Source of the DNA: a virus
Direction: 5' to 3' (one strand)
Virus record (IMG/VR): IMGVR_UViG_3300037882_001770
Span: 248,001-312,000 of that record
DNA length: 64,000 nt
In this document: one piece after another, positions 49,966 through 57,424 of the stretch
How the letters are laid out: the number at the start of each line of letters is the position of its first letter
How positions within the stretch are numbered: position 1 is the first letter of the stretch
Translations under genes and position numbers: made by a program
Notes under the pieces: model-generated
Database searches by the model: none
What the model was told of the DNA's origin: nothing
What the model saw: the letters and a program-made list of their open reading frames with translations, nothing else

Positions 49966-50550
49966 ATGTTTTGCATGACCAAAGGTCCGCTGGCCTGGAT
50001 CAAGATAGCTAAAAATGCTTGTAGCAGTTGGCAGTATGCCTTGACTCAAGACGGGTGGTCACTTGAAAATCTATCTGACTATCAAGGGCGATGGCATGAA
50101 AAAACATGGTTCGCATTTTTACGGGAGCCATATGCTAGACATACCATGGGACTGGCAGAATTTTTAGACAGGAACAATTTGTTTTCTATTCTAGATCATC
50201 CAGCGTATTCCAAGGTGGTCTGTTCTGTACTGTGTGACGAGCATACCTACAGTGTGCACCATATGGTTCCACATGAACTAATACAACAAACCAACTGGTT
50301 TGTAATTGATCATGCGCATTTTGATTACGAAGAGTTAACTCGTCGTTTTTGTAAGTCTTATAATATTCAGATTCCGCCAATCCCCACCCTTAATCAATCC
50401 AGAGACGAGATTAAACAAATACGTAGTAGAATTGATCTTATTAAACAACAAAACCCTTCTGTGTTTGGATCGGTTGCAAAAAATTATCTTGAAAGAGATG
50501 TTTTTCTGTATGCAAAAGCCGACGGCAGTCAGTCAAAATTTGACGTGTAG
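49966..50550 (+). CDS. Sulfotransferase-like protein, 194 aa
   Basis: ATG 49966 is preferred to a TTG at 49930. LAWIKIAKNACSSWQYAL resembles the 5'-phosphosulfate loop (K-x-G/A-x-x-S) of PAPS-dependent sulfotransferases, and FLREPYARHTMGLAEFL matches the 3'-phosphate loop (R-x-P-x-x-R..S/G). The family call is by motif and could be wrong for activity. Together with an APS-kinase-like domain at 3805 it suggests sulfation of a glycan, but this is inference. Confidence 0.65.
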   Translation: MFCMTKGPLAWIKIAKNACSSWQYALTQDGWSLENLSDYQGRWHEKTWFAFLREPYARHTMGLAEFLDRNNLFSILDHPAYSKVVCSVLCDEHTYSVHHMVPHELIQQTNWFVIDHAHFDYEELTRRFCKSYNIQIPPIPTLNQSRDEIKQIRSRIDLIKQQNPSVFGSVAKNYLERDVFLYAKADGSQSKFDV

Positions 50551-50569
50551 TACACAGTTATGTTATACT
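50540..50569 (+). promoter_or_regulatory. Sigma-70-type promoter for queE
   Basis: TTGACG at 50540-50545 and TATACT at 50564-50569 with an 18-bp spacer, 28 bp before ATG 50598. Confidence 0.6.
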
Positions 50570-50597
50570 GTTATATCAACTTATACCTATTAATATT

Positions 50598-51455
50598 ATG
50601 AAAATTAAAGTCAGCGAAATATTTTACAGTCTACAAGGCGAAGGTCGTTTTGTAGGAGTGCCCAGCGTATTCTTACGCACTTATGGTTGTAACTTTACCT
50701 GTTCAGGGTTTGGTTGCAAACCAGGAGAAAAGAGTGCAGGTGCAGACGAAGTTGCTAAAACAGTAGAGCTGTACAAAACATTTAACGACTTGCCTTTGGT
50801 AGAAACAGGGTGTGACAGCTATGCATCATGGCATCCTGCCTACAAGCACCTAAGTCCTACACAGACCACAGAAGAATTGGTAGAACGCATGCTGGCCCTA
50901 ACCCCTAACAATGCATGGCAACAAAACAACGGCAATGACGTACACTTGGTCATCACCGGCGGCGAACCCTTGTTAGGGTGGCAACGTGCTTACAAAGAGT
51001 TGTTAGAGCATCCACGCATGGCAGACTTAAAAAACATCACGTTTGAAACCAACGGAACTCAGGAACTACATGAAGATTTTAAATTGTACTTGGATTACTG
51101 GGCCTGCGACGGTGGAAGAGAAGTTACGTTCAGTGTAAGTGCCAAGCTGAGTGCCAGTGGCGAGAAGTGGGAGGAAGCTATTCGTCCAGAAATTGTCAAC
51201 AGTTATGAAGCTTACGGACATACATATCTTAAGTTTGTAGTAGAAACCGATGATCATATTCGTGATGCTATTCGTGCCACTGATGAATTTCGTGCCGGTG
51301 GATTTCAAGGAGTAATTTACTTGATGCCGCAGGGCGGCGTGGTCGAACCATACGATCGGAACAAGTTGCGCATTGCCAATATCTGCTGTGAACAAGGGTG
51401 GAACTACAGCCCTAGATTACACGTGGATCTCTGGGGCAACGGCTGGGGAAAGTAA
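50598..51455 (+). CDS. queE: 7-carboxy-7-deazaguanine synthase (QueE), phage type
   Basis: 285 residues. EIFYSLQGEGRFVGVPSVFL is the QueE opening. The cluster motif is split: GCNFTC gives CX3C, and the third Cys is best placed in TGCDSYASW, 36 residues later, which equals the CDS/CDT of ordinary QueE. An inserted segment thus lies between them. VITGGEPLLGWQ is the radical SAM GGEP. It converts carboxytetrahydropterin to 7-carboxy-7-deazaguanine, the third step after FolE and QueD. Phage-type QueE proteins with this insertion are known to me. Confidence 0.92.
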   Translation: MKIKVSEIFYSLQGEGRFVGVPSVFLRTYGCNFTCSGFGCKPGEKSAGADEVAKTVELYKTFNDLPLVETGCDSYASWHPAYKHLSPTQTTEELVERMLALTPNNAWQQNNGNDVHLVITGGEPLLGWQRAYKELLEHPRMADLKNITFETNGTQELHEDFKLYLDYWACDGGREVTFSVSAKLSASGEKWEEAIRPEIVNSYEAYGHTYLKFVVETDDHIRDAIRATDEFRAGGFQGVIYLMPQGGVVEPYDRNKLRIANICCEQGWNYSPRLHVDLWGNGWGK

Positions 51456-51712
51456 TGTGGCCAGGATGGATAATGCCAATACCAGATCTTAGTATGCCAG
51501 ATCATTATAGCGACGAAAGATTTCTTGGTCGGGCAAACGTCGGACTTGAATGGTCATTGTGGCCACGACGATGTCATGTTAGCGGTAAGTGGTTGTGGCT
51601 TACACAAGCATATTGTGCCACGTATGTTGTTACTGGCCCCGGGGATCCTTGTTTTTGGTTCCGCTGGTACAGCCGTAAAGAAATGTTAGTATTAAAATTA
51701 AAAGGATATTGA
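51455..51712 (+). CDS. Trp-rich small hypothetical protein, 85 aa
   Basis: TAATG overlap with queE. Trp- and Tyr-rich (MWPGWIMPIPDLSMPDHYSD; RRCHVSGKWLWLTQAYCATY; CFWFRWYSRKEMLVLKL). No signal peptide. Unknown. Confidence 0.65.
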   Translation: MWPGWIMPIPDLSMPDHYSDERFLGRANVGLEWSLWPRRCHVSGKWLWLTQAYCATYVVTGPGDPCFWFRWYSRKEMLVLKLKGY

Positions 51713-51713
51713 A

Positions 51714-52094
51714 ATGAAATTTTTAGACAAACTTTTTAAAAAAAAATCAGAACCAAAATCAGAACCAAAATCAAAAAAGAAGTCTGAGAAAGAGCTTGCT
51801 ACAGAACGTGGTGAAGCATATTTTGAAGTTGTTAACATGGAGATCGATCCAAAGAACATCAATGCTGGTGCATTTGAATTTGATTGGAACGACAAGATGA
51901 TTGCCGATCTTGTCAGACACGGCTATCAGATGAATCCCAAAGACACCGATGCCGATATTGTGGATCGCTGGTTTACCGCAGTGTGTAGGAATGTGGTGCT
52001 AGAAACCTACGAGCAAGAGCAAGCTATGAATCCCGAACGTGATCGCGTGGTTAAAACACGCAACATCGGCGACGGGCGTAGCGAAGTTTCATGA
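51714..52094 (+). CDS. Small hypothetical protein with Lys/Glu-rich N-terminus, 126 aa
   Basis: After KFLDKLFKKKSEPKSEPKS (a short repeat SEPK), the body (ERGEAYFEVVNMEIDPKNIN; FEFDWNDKMIADLVRHGYQM; WFTAVCRNVVLETYEQEQA) is alpha/beta. Similar small proteins occur in T4-like marine phages; function unknown. AAGGA ribosome site. Confidence 0.7.
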   Translation: MKFLDKLFKKKSEPKSEPKSKKKSEKELATERGEAYFEVVNMEIDPKNINAGAFEFDWNDKMIADLVRHGYQMNPKDTDADIVDRWFTAVCRNVVLETYEQEQAMNPERDRVVKTRNIGDGRSEVS

Positions 52095-52726
52095 TTTTTT
52101 CAGAAGACAGCATGATATTTGTGGGGTGTAGTTATACCAGCGGAGTGGGGCTGGAGAATCGTCGAGACTGCTATAGCACTGTCATGTGCGATCGATTAAA
52201 CAAAAAAGAATTTAATTTTGCATATGGTGGTGCCAACAACTACAGTAGTTTTGACAAAATTTCAAAATTAAACTTGGCGGAAAACACCTCATTGGTTTTA
52301 CAAATAACACAGTTGGGTAGAATAAAATATTATGATTACGATCATCAAGCTATAAAAGATAGAGTTTTTTCTAGCCAGCCAGATCGCACATTGATGAGTG
52401 TATACCCTGACGAGTTTTTGATTTATGAATTAAATCGTTACCTTGAACTGGTCACACGATACACAAGAGCTGCCAAAATAAAGTTAATTATTTGGAGCAT
52501 AGCTGATTCATTTGACAACCGGATACATCATATGGTTTCTGACTGTGTGTCTCAATTTCAAGAATACGTCTATTTAGAAAGCAAGTTAGATTCACCTGGT
52601 TGTTATCGGGTTGACAACGGTACTGACGGCGTTGGAAAATCAATTGGATCAGGGCATCCTGGTCCCAAATCACATCAGTTAATCGCAGACAAGTTGATCT
52701 CTCATTATAAGGATTTATATTCATGA
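52091..52726 (+). CDS. SGNH-hydrolase-like protein, 211 aa
   Basis: MIFVGCSYTSGVGLENRRDC is a GDS-like block I (here GCSYTSG), YGGANNYSSFDKI a block with Gly/Asn, and GSGHPGPKSHQLIADKLIS near the end matches the D-x-x-H block with Gly in place of Asp. These suggest a lipase/esterase or glycan O-acyl esterase fold, with unclear catalysis. ATGA-coupled to both neighbours and followed by two more SGNH-like genes. Confidence 0.72.
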   Translation: MIFSEDSMIFVGCSYTSGVGLENRRDCYSTVMCDRLNKKEFNFAYGGANNYSSFDKISKLNLAENTSLVLQITQLGRIKYYDYDHQAIKDRVFSSQPDRTLMSVYPDEFLIYELNRYLELVTRYTRAAKIKLIIWSIADSFDNRIHHMVSDCVSQFQEYVYLESKLDSPGCYRVDNGTDGVGKSIGSGHPGPKSHQLIADKLISHYKDLYS

Positions 52727-53199
52727 TATTCAATCACATTAAAAAACTCAAACATGACGGTAAAAAAATTGGTATTACTTTCAGCACCTTTGACATGTTG
52801 CATGCCGGTCATATTGCCATGCTGAGCGAAGCAAAGAATCATTGCGATTACTTGATTTGTGGATTACAAACAGATCCAACACTAGATCGGCCTGATACCA
52901 AAAATCAGCCCGTGCAAAGCATTGTAGAACGACAGATACAACTGGCCGCATGTAGGTATGTGGACGAAGTAGTTGTTTATCAAACAGAACGAGATCTGCG
53001 TGACCTACTGCTGATCCTGCCCGTGGATGTGCGTATCTTAGGTGTGGAGTATGAAGACAAGGATTATAGCGGAAGACAAGAATGCTACTCACGCGATATA
53101 GAAATTATATTCAATAGTAGAGATCATTCATTCAGCTCCAGCAGTTTGCGGAAACGTGTTGCCGAATTAGAAACGATCAAGGCGCTTAAACAGCAATGA
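52723..53199 (+). CDS. Cytidylyltransferase (TagD/RfaE-like), 158 aa
   Basis: KIGITFSTFDMLHAGHIAML has the HxGH motif, DYLICGLQTDPTLD follows, and HSFSSSSLRKRVAELE is the RTxGISTT-like end. Length matches glycerol-3-phosphate or sugar-phosphate cytidylyltransferases. It would charge a polyol or sugar phosphate with CMP or AMP for the nearby glycan genes. ATGA overlaps on both sides. Confidence 0.9.
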   Translation: MIFNHIKKLKHDGKKIGITFSTFDMLHAGHIAMLSEAKNHCDYLICGLQTDPTLDRPDTKNQPVQSIVERQIQLAACRYVDEVVVYQTERDLRDLLLILPVDVRILGVEYEDKDYSGRQECYSRDIEIIFNSRDHSFSSSSLRKRVAELETIKALKQQ

Positions 53200-53825
53200 A
53201 CCTGTATGTAAACGGCGATAGCCACAGCTATGGAATCAATCTTGAACACACAGACAAGTTTGCCACTCTAGTGGCCAAGCAGTTTGATTTATCCGTTGAA
53301 AATCATGCACACATAGGCGCCAGCAACACTAGAATAATAAGAACAACCAGAGAATATCTGGCACAAGGCAATACTCCGTCTCTAATCATAATTGGCTGGA
53401 CCACGTGGGAACGCGAGGAGTGGTTGCATAACGGCACCTACTATAATGTAAACAGTTCTGGGCATGACGCTTTACCCGATGCCCTAGCTGACCAATACAA
53501 AGAATGGGTAGTCGAACAAACACAAACTGTGCTGGAAACAAAAAGTCAGCATTGGCACAACGAAATTTATCAATTGCACAGCGAGCTGGTGCAACAACAT
53601 ATTCCGCATGTGTTTTTTAATTGTATGTACAACTTTTTTAACTGTGACTCACGCAAAGAGTGGAACAATAACTATGTTGGACCCTATGACAACGAGTTGA
53701 GTTTTTATTGGTATTTGCATCGCCAAGGGTTCAAGACCGATGCTTGGTATCACTATTCTGCAGATGGCAATCGCGCCTGGGCCGAGTTCTTGATTAATTT
53801 TATTAGAAAAAATCAACTATTATGA
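53196..53825 (+). CDS. SGNH-like protein, copy A, 209 aa
   Basis: LYVNGDSHSYGINLE holds GDSH (block I). HIGASNTRIIRTTREYLAQG and IIIGWTTWEREEWLHNGTYY are shared almost exactly with the next gene. It is a tandem paralogue of 53822-54523. The catalytic Ser is the one in GDSH. No signal peptide, so it probably acts in the cytoplasm or in the virion. Substrate unknown; a glycan O-acyl transfer or removal is possible. Confidence 0.78.
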   Translation: MNLYVNGDSHSYGINLEHTDKFATLVAKQFDLSVENHAHIGASNTRIIRTTREYLAQGNTPSLIIIGWTTWEREEWLHNGTYYNVNSSGHDALPDALADQYKEWVVEQTQTVLETKSQHWHNEIYQLHSELVQQHIPHVFFNCMYNFFNCDSRKEWNNNYVGPYDNELSFYWYLHRQGFKTDAWYHYSADGNRAWAEFLINFIRKNQLL

Positions 53826-54523
53826 TATTATATGTTAACGGCGATAGTCACACAGCTGCGGCAGAAGCAGTTAACCAACATGCATTTGCCGAAGATGACG
53901 GACAGTTGTTTTATCTAGGCCGTGCTCCTCATCCTGCTAATATCGAAGTCAGTTGGGGCAAGTTATTGTCGTTAACTCTCAAAGCCAGTTTTCATTGTGC
54001 TGCCGAAAGTGCTAGTAGTAATGCTAGAATACTAAGAACCACTAGAGATTTTGTCAACAGTTCAAACGGGTATGATGACCTACTGATAATTATTCAGTGG
54101 AGCACTTGGGAACGTGAAGAGTGGCTGCACAATGGTACCTACTACCAAGTAGGATCCAGTGGTATAGATGATATTCCACAAGAACTACAAGAAAAATATC
54201 GAAACTTTGTAATTGGCACTGATTGGGAATTTAAAACCAAACAAGCACACAAGGATATTTGGGAGTTCCATAACGAGCTGGAGAGAAAAGGTATCCGTCA
54301 TATTTTCTTTAATGGCAATAACCATTTTGGTGCTATTGCTGATCGTAAGGATTGGGGGAACAGCTACATTGGCCCGTATGACGCTGATAAAACCTATAAT
54401 GCTATAATCCGAGCAAAAGGTATCGACACAGTAGCACCCAATTCATGGCATTTTGGTAAGGATGGCCATAGCTTTTTTCACCGTTTTATGTTACAATACA
54501 TTAACAACAACAAGTTTATCTAA
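53822..54523 (+). CDS. SGNH-like protein, copy B, 233 aa
   Basis: LYVNGDSHTAAAEAVNQHAF, then SASSNARILRTTRDFVNSSN and IIQWSTWEREEWLHNGTYYQ align with copy A. It has about 25 extra residues after block I. It overlaps copy A as ATGA, so the pair arose by tandem duplication. Fold as above; the end GKDGHSFFHRFMLQYI contains the DGH-type block V, DxxH-like. Confidence 0.78.
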   Translation: MILYVNGDSHTAAAEAVNQHAFAEDDGQLFYLGRAPHPANIEVSWGKLLSLTLKASFHCAAESASSNARILRTTRDFVNSSNGYDDLLIIIQWSTWEREEWLHNGTYYQVGSSGIDDIPQELQEKYRNFVIGTDWEFKTKQAHKDIWEFHNELERKGIRHIFFNGNNHFGAIADRKDWGNSYIGPYDADKTYNAIIRAKGIDTVAPNSWHFGKDGHSFFHRFMLQYINNNKFI

Positions 54524-54532
54524 GGCGGTTCT

Positions 54533-55558
54533 ATGAAGTATGTTTTGATTGACACAGCAAATCTGTTCTTCCGTGCTAGACACGGAGCATTCCGTGCTAG
54601 CGATTCTTGGGAAAAGGTAGGATTTGCCCTGCATGTTACCTTAATGGCTGCCAACAAAATGGCCCGTAGATTTGAAGCAGATCATGTGGTATTTGCCTTA
54701 GAAGGACGTAGCTGGCGCAAAGATCATTACAAGCCCTACAAAGCCAATCGTGCTGTGGCCCGAGCTGCTCTGACAGAAGCCGAACAAGAAGAAGATAAAA
54801 TGTTCTGGGAATCATATGATAGTTTGACTAAATACTTGAGTGAGAGGACCAACTGTAGTGTTATACGTTGTCCAACCGCTGAAGGCGACGATATCATAGC
54901 TCGCTGGATTGCTTTACACCCCCAAGACGAACATGTAGTAATTTCAAGCGACACAGACTTTGTACAACTGCTTGCTGAAAATGTCAAACAATACAACGGC
55001 ATTACCGACGAATTGCACACCATAGAAGGAATCTTTGATGCTAAAGGAAAAGCAGTCATTGATAAGAAAACAAAAGAACCCAAACGTATTCCAGATCCAA
55101 AGTGGTTACTTTTTGAAAAGTGCATGCGCGGCGATAGTAGTGATAATGTATTTTCTGCGTTTCCTGGTGTCAGAACCAAGGGCACTAAGAATAAAGTTGG
55201 ACTCCAAGAAGCGTTTGAGGACAGAGAAAAACAAGGCTACAACTGGAACAATATGATGTTGCAACGCTGGACTGATCCAGACGGTGCTGAGCATCGTGTA
55301 CTAGATGATTACGAACGCAATCGCACTCTAATCGATTTAACAGCACAGCCAGAAGAAATTAAACAGATAGTTGATTCTTGTATTCGTGAGCAAGTCAGTC
55401 ACAAAGACATTGGACAGGTGGGTGTGAGATTTATGCAGTTCTGTGGCAAATATGAATTGAATAAATGTAGTGAAAGCGCAGATAGTTTTGGACGCTGGCT
55501 GAATGAAACATACAAGGGAGTATTAAATGACACTAGTAGCACTACCAGTAGTAGATAA
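54533..55558 (+). CDS. rnh: 5'-3' exonuclease / RNase H (T4 Rnh-like, FEN family)
   Basis: 341 residues. MKYVLIDTANLFFRARHGAF is the FEN N-terminal Asp motif, HVVFALEGRSWRKDHYKPYK the helical arch entry with Arg/Lys, and PTAEGDDIIARW plus VVISSDTDFVQLL the metal-binding acidic sets. The H3TH-like region MRGDSSDNVFSAFPGVRTKG follows. It removes RNA primers and flaps in replication. Good ribosome site AAGG; the next gene overlaps by 32 bp. Confidence 0.92.
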   Translation: MKYVLIDTANLFFRARHGAFRASDSWEKVGFALHVTLMAANKMARRFEADHVVFALEGRSWRKDHYKPYKANRAVARAALTEAEQEEDKMFWESYDSLTKYLSERTNCSVIRCPTAEGDDIIARWIALHPQDEHVVISSDTDFVQLLAENVKQYNGITDELHTIEGIFDAKGKAVIDKKTKEPKRIPDPKWLLFEKCMRGDSSDNVFSAFPGVRTKGTKNKVGLQEAFEDREKQGYNWNNMMLQRWTDPDGAEHRVLDDYERNRTLIDLTAQPEEIKQIVDSCIREQVSHKDIGQVGVRFMQFCGKYELNKCSESADSFGRWLNETYKGVLNDTSSTTSSR

Positions 55559-55976
55559 GCAGTATTGGATTTTAAAAGAAAACGATCGCAAGGTCGGAAA
55601 CGTGGAGGCCTGCGATGGCGGGTATCAAGTCAGGATCAACAATCAAGTAGCGCAATTCAAAACTATACGCATGGCAGCTCAGCGTGTAAACATTGAATTT
55701 GCTCCTGTGGTTAAAACAACCAAGACTCGACAAACCACAAACCTGGTGCATGGCTATCCTGCAGCAGGACGTGTGTACAATCCCATTTGGGACGTGCAAC
55801 AAAAATTACCATTGTTTACCAAGACCAACAAATCCAAATCTTGGTATGCAGCCGGTTGGTATCAGGTCAAGAAAGGTCGCAACTGGGCCACAGTTCAAGA
55901 TCCCAAATTGATTGTACTACAACGATATCCATACCACGGCCCATTTCACTCACAAGAAGAATTCACCAACACATGA
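55527..55976 (+). CDS. Conserved phage-type hypothetical, 149 aa
   Basis: AGGGAG before ATG 55527. MTLVALPVVDKQYWILKEND, GNVEACDGGYQVRINNQVAQ and KSKSWYAAGWYQVKKGRNWA are typical of a small beta-rich protein kept beside the exonuclease in T4-like marine phages. No motif of an enzyme. ATGA-coupled to the MazG-like gene. Confidence 0.72.
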   Translation: MTLVALPVVDKQYWILKENDRKVGNVEACDGGYQVRINNQVAQFKTIRMAAQRVNIEFAPVVKTTKTRQTTNLVHGYPAAGRVYNPIWDVQQKLPLFTKTNKSKSWYAAGWYQVKKGRNWATVQDPKLIVLQRYPYHGPFHSQEEFTNT

Positions 55977-56341
55977 GCAATCCATTTTTAGATCAAGCTC
56001 GATTTATGCAGGCCTGCGACCAGTCAGTAGGTACTCAGGATTTGTCACAGTACCAACTGTATTGCAACCTAATCAAAGAAGAATTTGACGAACTGTGTGC
56101 CAGCGATAACATTGTTGATGATCTTGACGCATTGATTGACATTCTGGTTGTCACCATTGGTGCCATACACAGTCTTGGTGCCAATGCCGAAGGTGCTTGG
56201 AACGAAGTCATGCGCACTAACTTTGCCAAAATTGACCCGGTGACCGGGCGTGTACGCAAGCGTGAAGATGGCAAGGTACTCAAACCCGACGGATGGACTC
56301 CACCGGATCTGGCCCCATTTACTAAAATGCCCAATGTATAA
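55973..56341 (+). CDS. MazG/HisE-like NTP pyrophosphohydrolase, 122 aa
   Basis: Start at ATG 55973 by ATGA overlap. The all-alpha NTP-PPase pattern is clear: IKEEFDELCASDNIVDDLDA (E-x-x-E and D-x-x-D metal sites), LIDILVVTIGAIHSLG, then EVMRTNFAKIDPVTGRVRKR. Removes pyrophosphate from (d)NTPs, perhaps to clear non-standard nucleotides or lower alarmones. Confidence 0.88.
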   Translation: MSNPFLDQARFMQACDQSVGTQDLSQYQLYCNLIKEEFDELCASDNIVDDLDALIDILVVTIGAIHSLGANAEGAWNEVMRTNFAKIDPVTGRVRKREDGKVLKPDGWTPPDLAPFTKMPNV

Positions 56342-56468
56342 AGTATATTACTACCTGAGTGCCGGAACACACTCTGTCAAAACATTTGGAACATTCAGCG
56401 AAGCCAGTCGTTTTACCTGTTTGCTGCCTACAGGCAGCGTAAGCGATTTCTTCTTGGTCATGTCATGA
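56334..56468 (+). CDS. Tiny protein, 44 aa
   Basis: ATG 56334 overlaps the MazG-like stop. MYKVYYYLSAGTHSVKTFGT leads to a short helix and a hydrophobic end. Both ends couple to neighbours, which supports translation. Unknown. Confidence 0.55.
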   Translation: MYKVYYYLSAGTHSVKTFGTFSEASRFTCLLPTGSVSDFFLVMS

Positions 56469-56680
56469 GCATACACCTACAACGATTTGTTGATCGAGTA
56501 CGAGGATTTGAAGCCAGAGGCGCCAAAGACTTTACCATGAGCCTCAACGACGCCAAGGATCTGCATGCCGATATCACCAGACTGTTGATTGATTTACAAG
56601 CACTTAGAGAAAAAACCGCAGAAAAAGCCGCAGAACCGCAGGTGGTCGAGGTGCGTATGAATGGTGGCACATTCAAATAA
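56465..56680 (+). CDS. Small helical protein, 71 aa
   Basis: ATGA overlap with the previous gene. Charged helices (MSIHLQRFVDRVRGFEARGA; NDAKDLHADITRLLIDLQAL) and a short C-terminal strand. Probably a coiled-coil dimer. Not recognised. Confidence 0.65.
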   Translation: MSIHLQRFVDRVRGFEARGAKDFTMSLNDAKDLHADITRLLIDLQALREKTAEKAAEPQVVEVRMNGGTFK

Positions 56681-56697
56681 TATAGGTATATTTTGGC

Positions 56698-56704
56698 ATA
56701 AATA
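56698..56704 (+). promoter_or_regulatory. Late-type promoter box (ATAAATA)
   Basis: ATAAATA ends 5 bp before ATG 56710; as at 2606 and 12513, no room for a ribosome site. Confidence 0.45.
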
Positions 56705-56709
56705 ATTGC

Positions 56710-56997
56710 ATGTCGAGACCCAAGCCAAACGTATTGGTTGAACTTACAAACAAGAGCACTTACAAAACTGAGCAGGTACTAGCGTCAGAAGGTGTATGGG
56801 CAGTGTTTTATGAGTCAAAACCAATCAACCTCAAAACATCCAATTTCCTGGTACAGTATCCTGGCCCGAAGTACAAAAAGGTCAGTTTCAGTAATCCTGG
56901 GCATGCTATCAATCTGGCTCGGAAACTCAACACACAGTTCAAGACTGACCGGTTCACTGTGGTGTTGTTAAAGTCCGGCGACCAGATATACCCTTGA
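56710..56997 (+). CDS. Hypothetical protein, 95 aa
   Basis: A soluble protein with strand-helix-strand (VLVELTNKSTYKTEQVLASE; FLVQYPGPKYKKVSFSNPGH; LARKLNTQFKTDRFTVVLL), like a small single-module domain. Late-type box directly upstream. Unknown. Confidence 0.65.
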   Translation: MSRPKPNVLVELTNKSTYKTEQVLASEGVWAVFYESKPINLKTSNFLVQYPGPKYKKVSFSNPGHAINLARKLNTQFKTDRFTVVLLKSGDQIYP

Positions 56998-56998
56998 T

Positions 56999-57367
56999 GT
57001 GCGAGACAAAAAGAAATTAACTGCTGCTCTAGTTGAACAACTGGATCCGGAGTTGGGTCTTAACTGTGAGCATGCTTACAACACTTGGTGGCACAATCTT
57101 CGTAACAACGGCGGCATGCGCTTGACCGCTGCAGGATATCGGGCATTTCAAGATCTGTTAAAAATTGAATACTATGTGTTTAATTTAAAACCATTTGATA
57201 TCAATTCAAAATTGATAGTGTCTATGGATCGTAAATTACAACAACCCTACTACATTGTCACTAAAAAAATGATACCCGTACAGTTGATGTTTTTTGGCAG
57301 TCGCGAAGCAATGATGGTAAATTTATATGGCGATTTAAAAAAGTTCATTGACAATTACACTCCATAG
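56999..57367 (+). CDS. Hypothetical protein, 122 aa
   Basis: GTG at 56999, directly after the previous stop; the overlapping ATG at 56997 is in another frame that ends after seven codons. Residues AYNTWWHNLRNNGGMRLTAA and YRAFQDLLKIEYYVFNLKPF suggest a small helical DNA- or RNA-binding protein; the rest is mixed. Unknown. Confidence 0.62.
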   Translation: MRDKKKLTAALVEQLDPELGLNCEHAYNTWWHNLRNNGGMRLTAAGYRAFQDLLKIEYYVFNLKPFDINSKLIVSMDRKLQQPYYIVTKKMIPVQLMFFGSREAMMVNLYGDLKKFIDNYTP

Positions 57368-57376
57368 TGTTACACT
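57348..57376 (+). promoter_or_regulatory. Sigma-70-type promoter for the PP-loop gene
   Basis: TTGACA at 57348-57353 and TACACT at 57371-57376, spacer 17 bp, inside the end of the preceding gene. Confidence 0.6.
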
Positions 57377-57424
57377 ATCAACTGCGGTATTGTTATCATG
57401 CGCCGCCACCATTTTAGGAAAAAT

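Noticed and set aside
51747-51780. Short tandem repeat (tcagaaccaaaa twice) as a regulatory or CRISPR-like repeat
   Set aside because: It is inside a coding region and simply encodes a SEPK repeat; no spaced direct repeats of CRISPR type were seen anywhere in the window.
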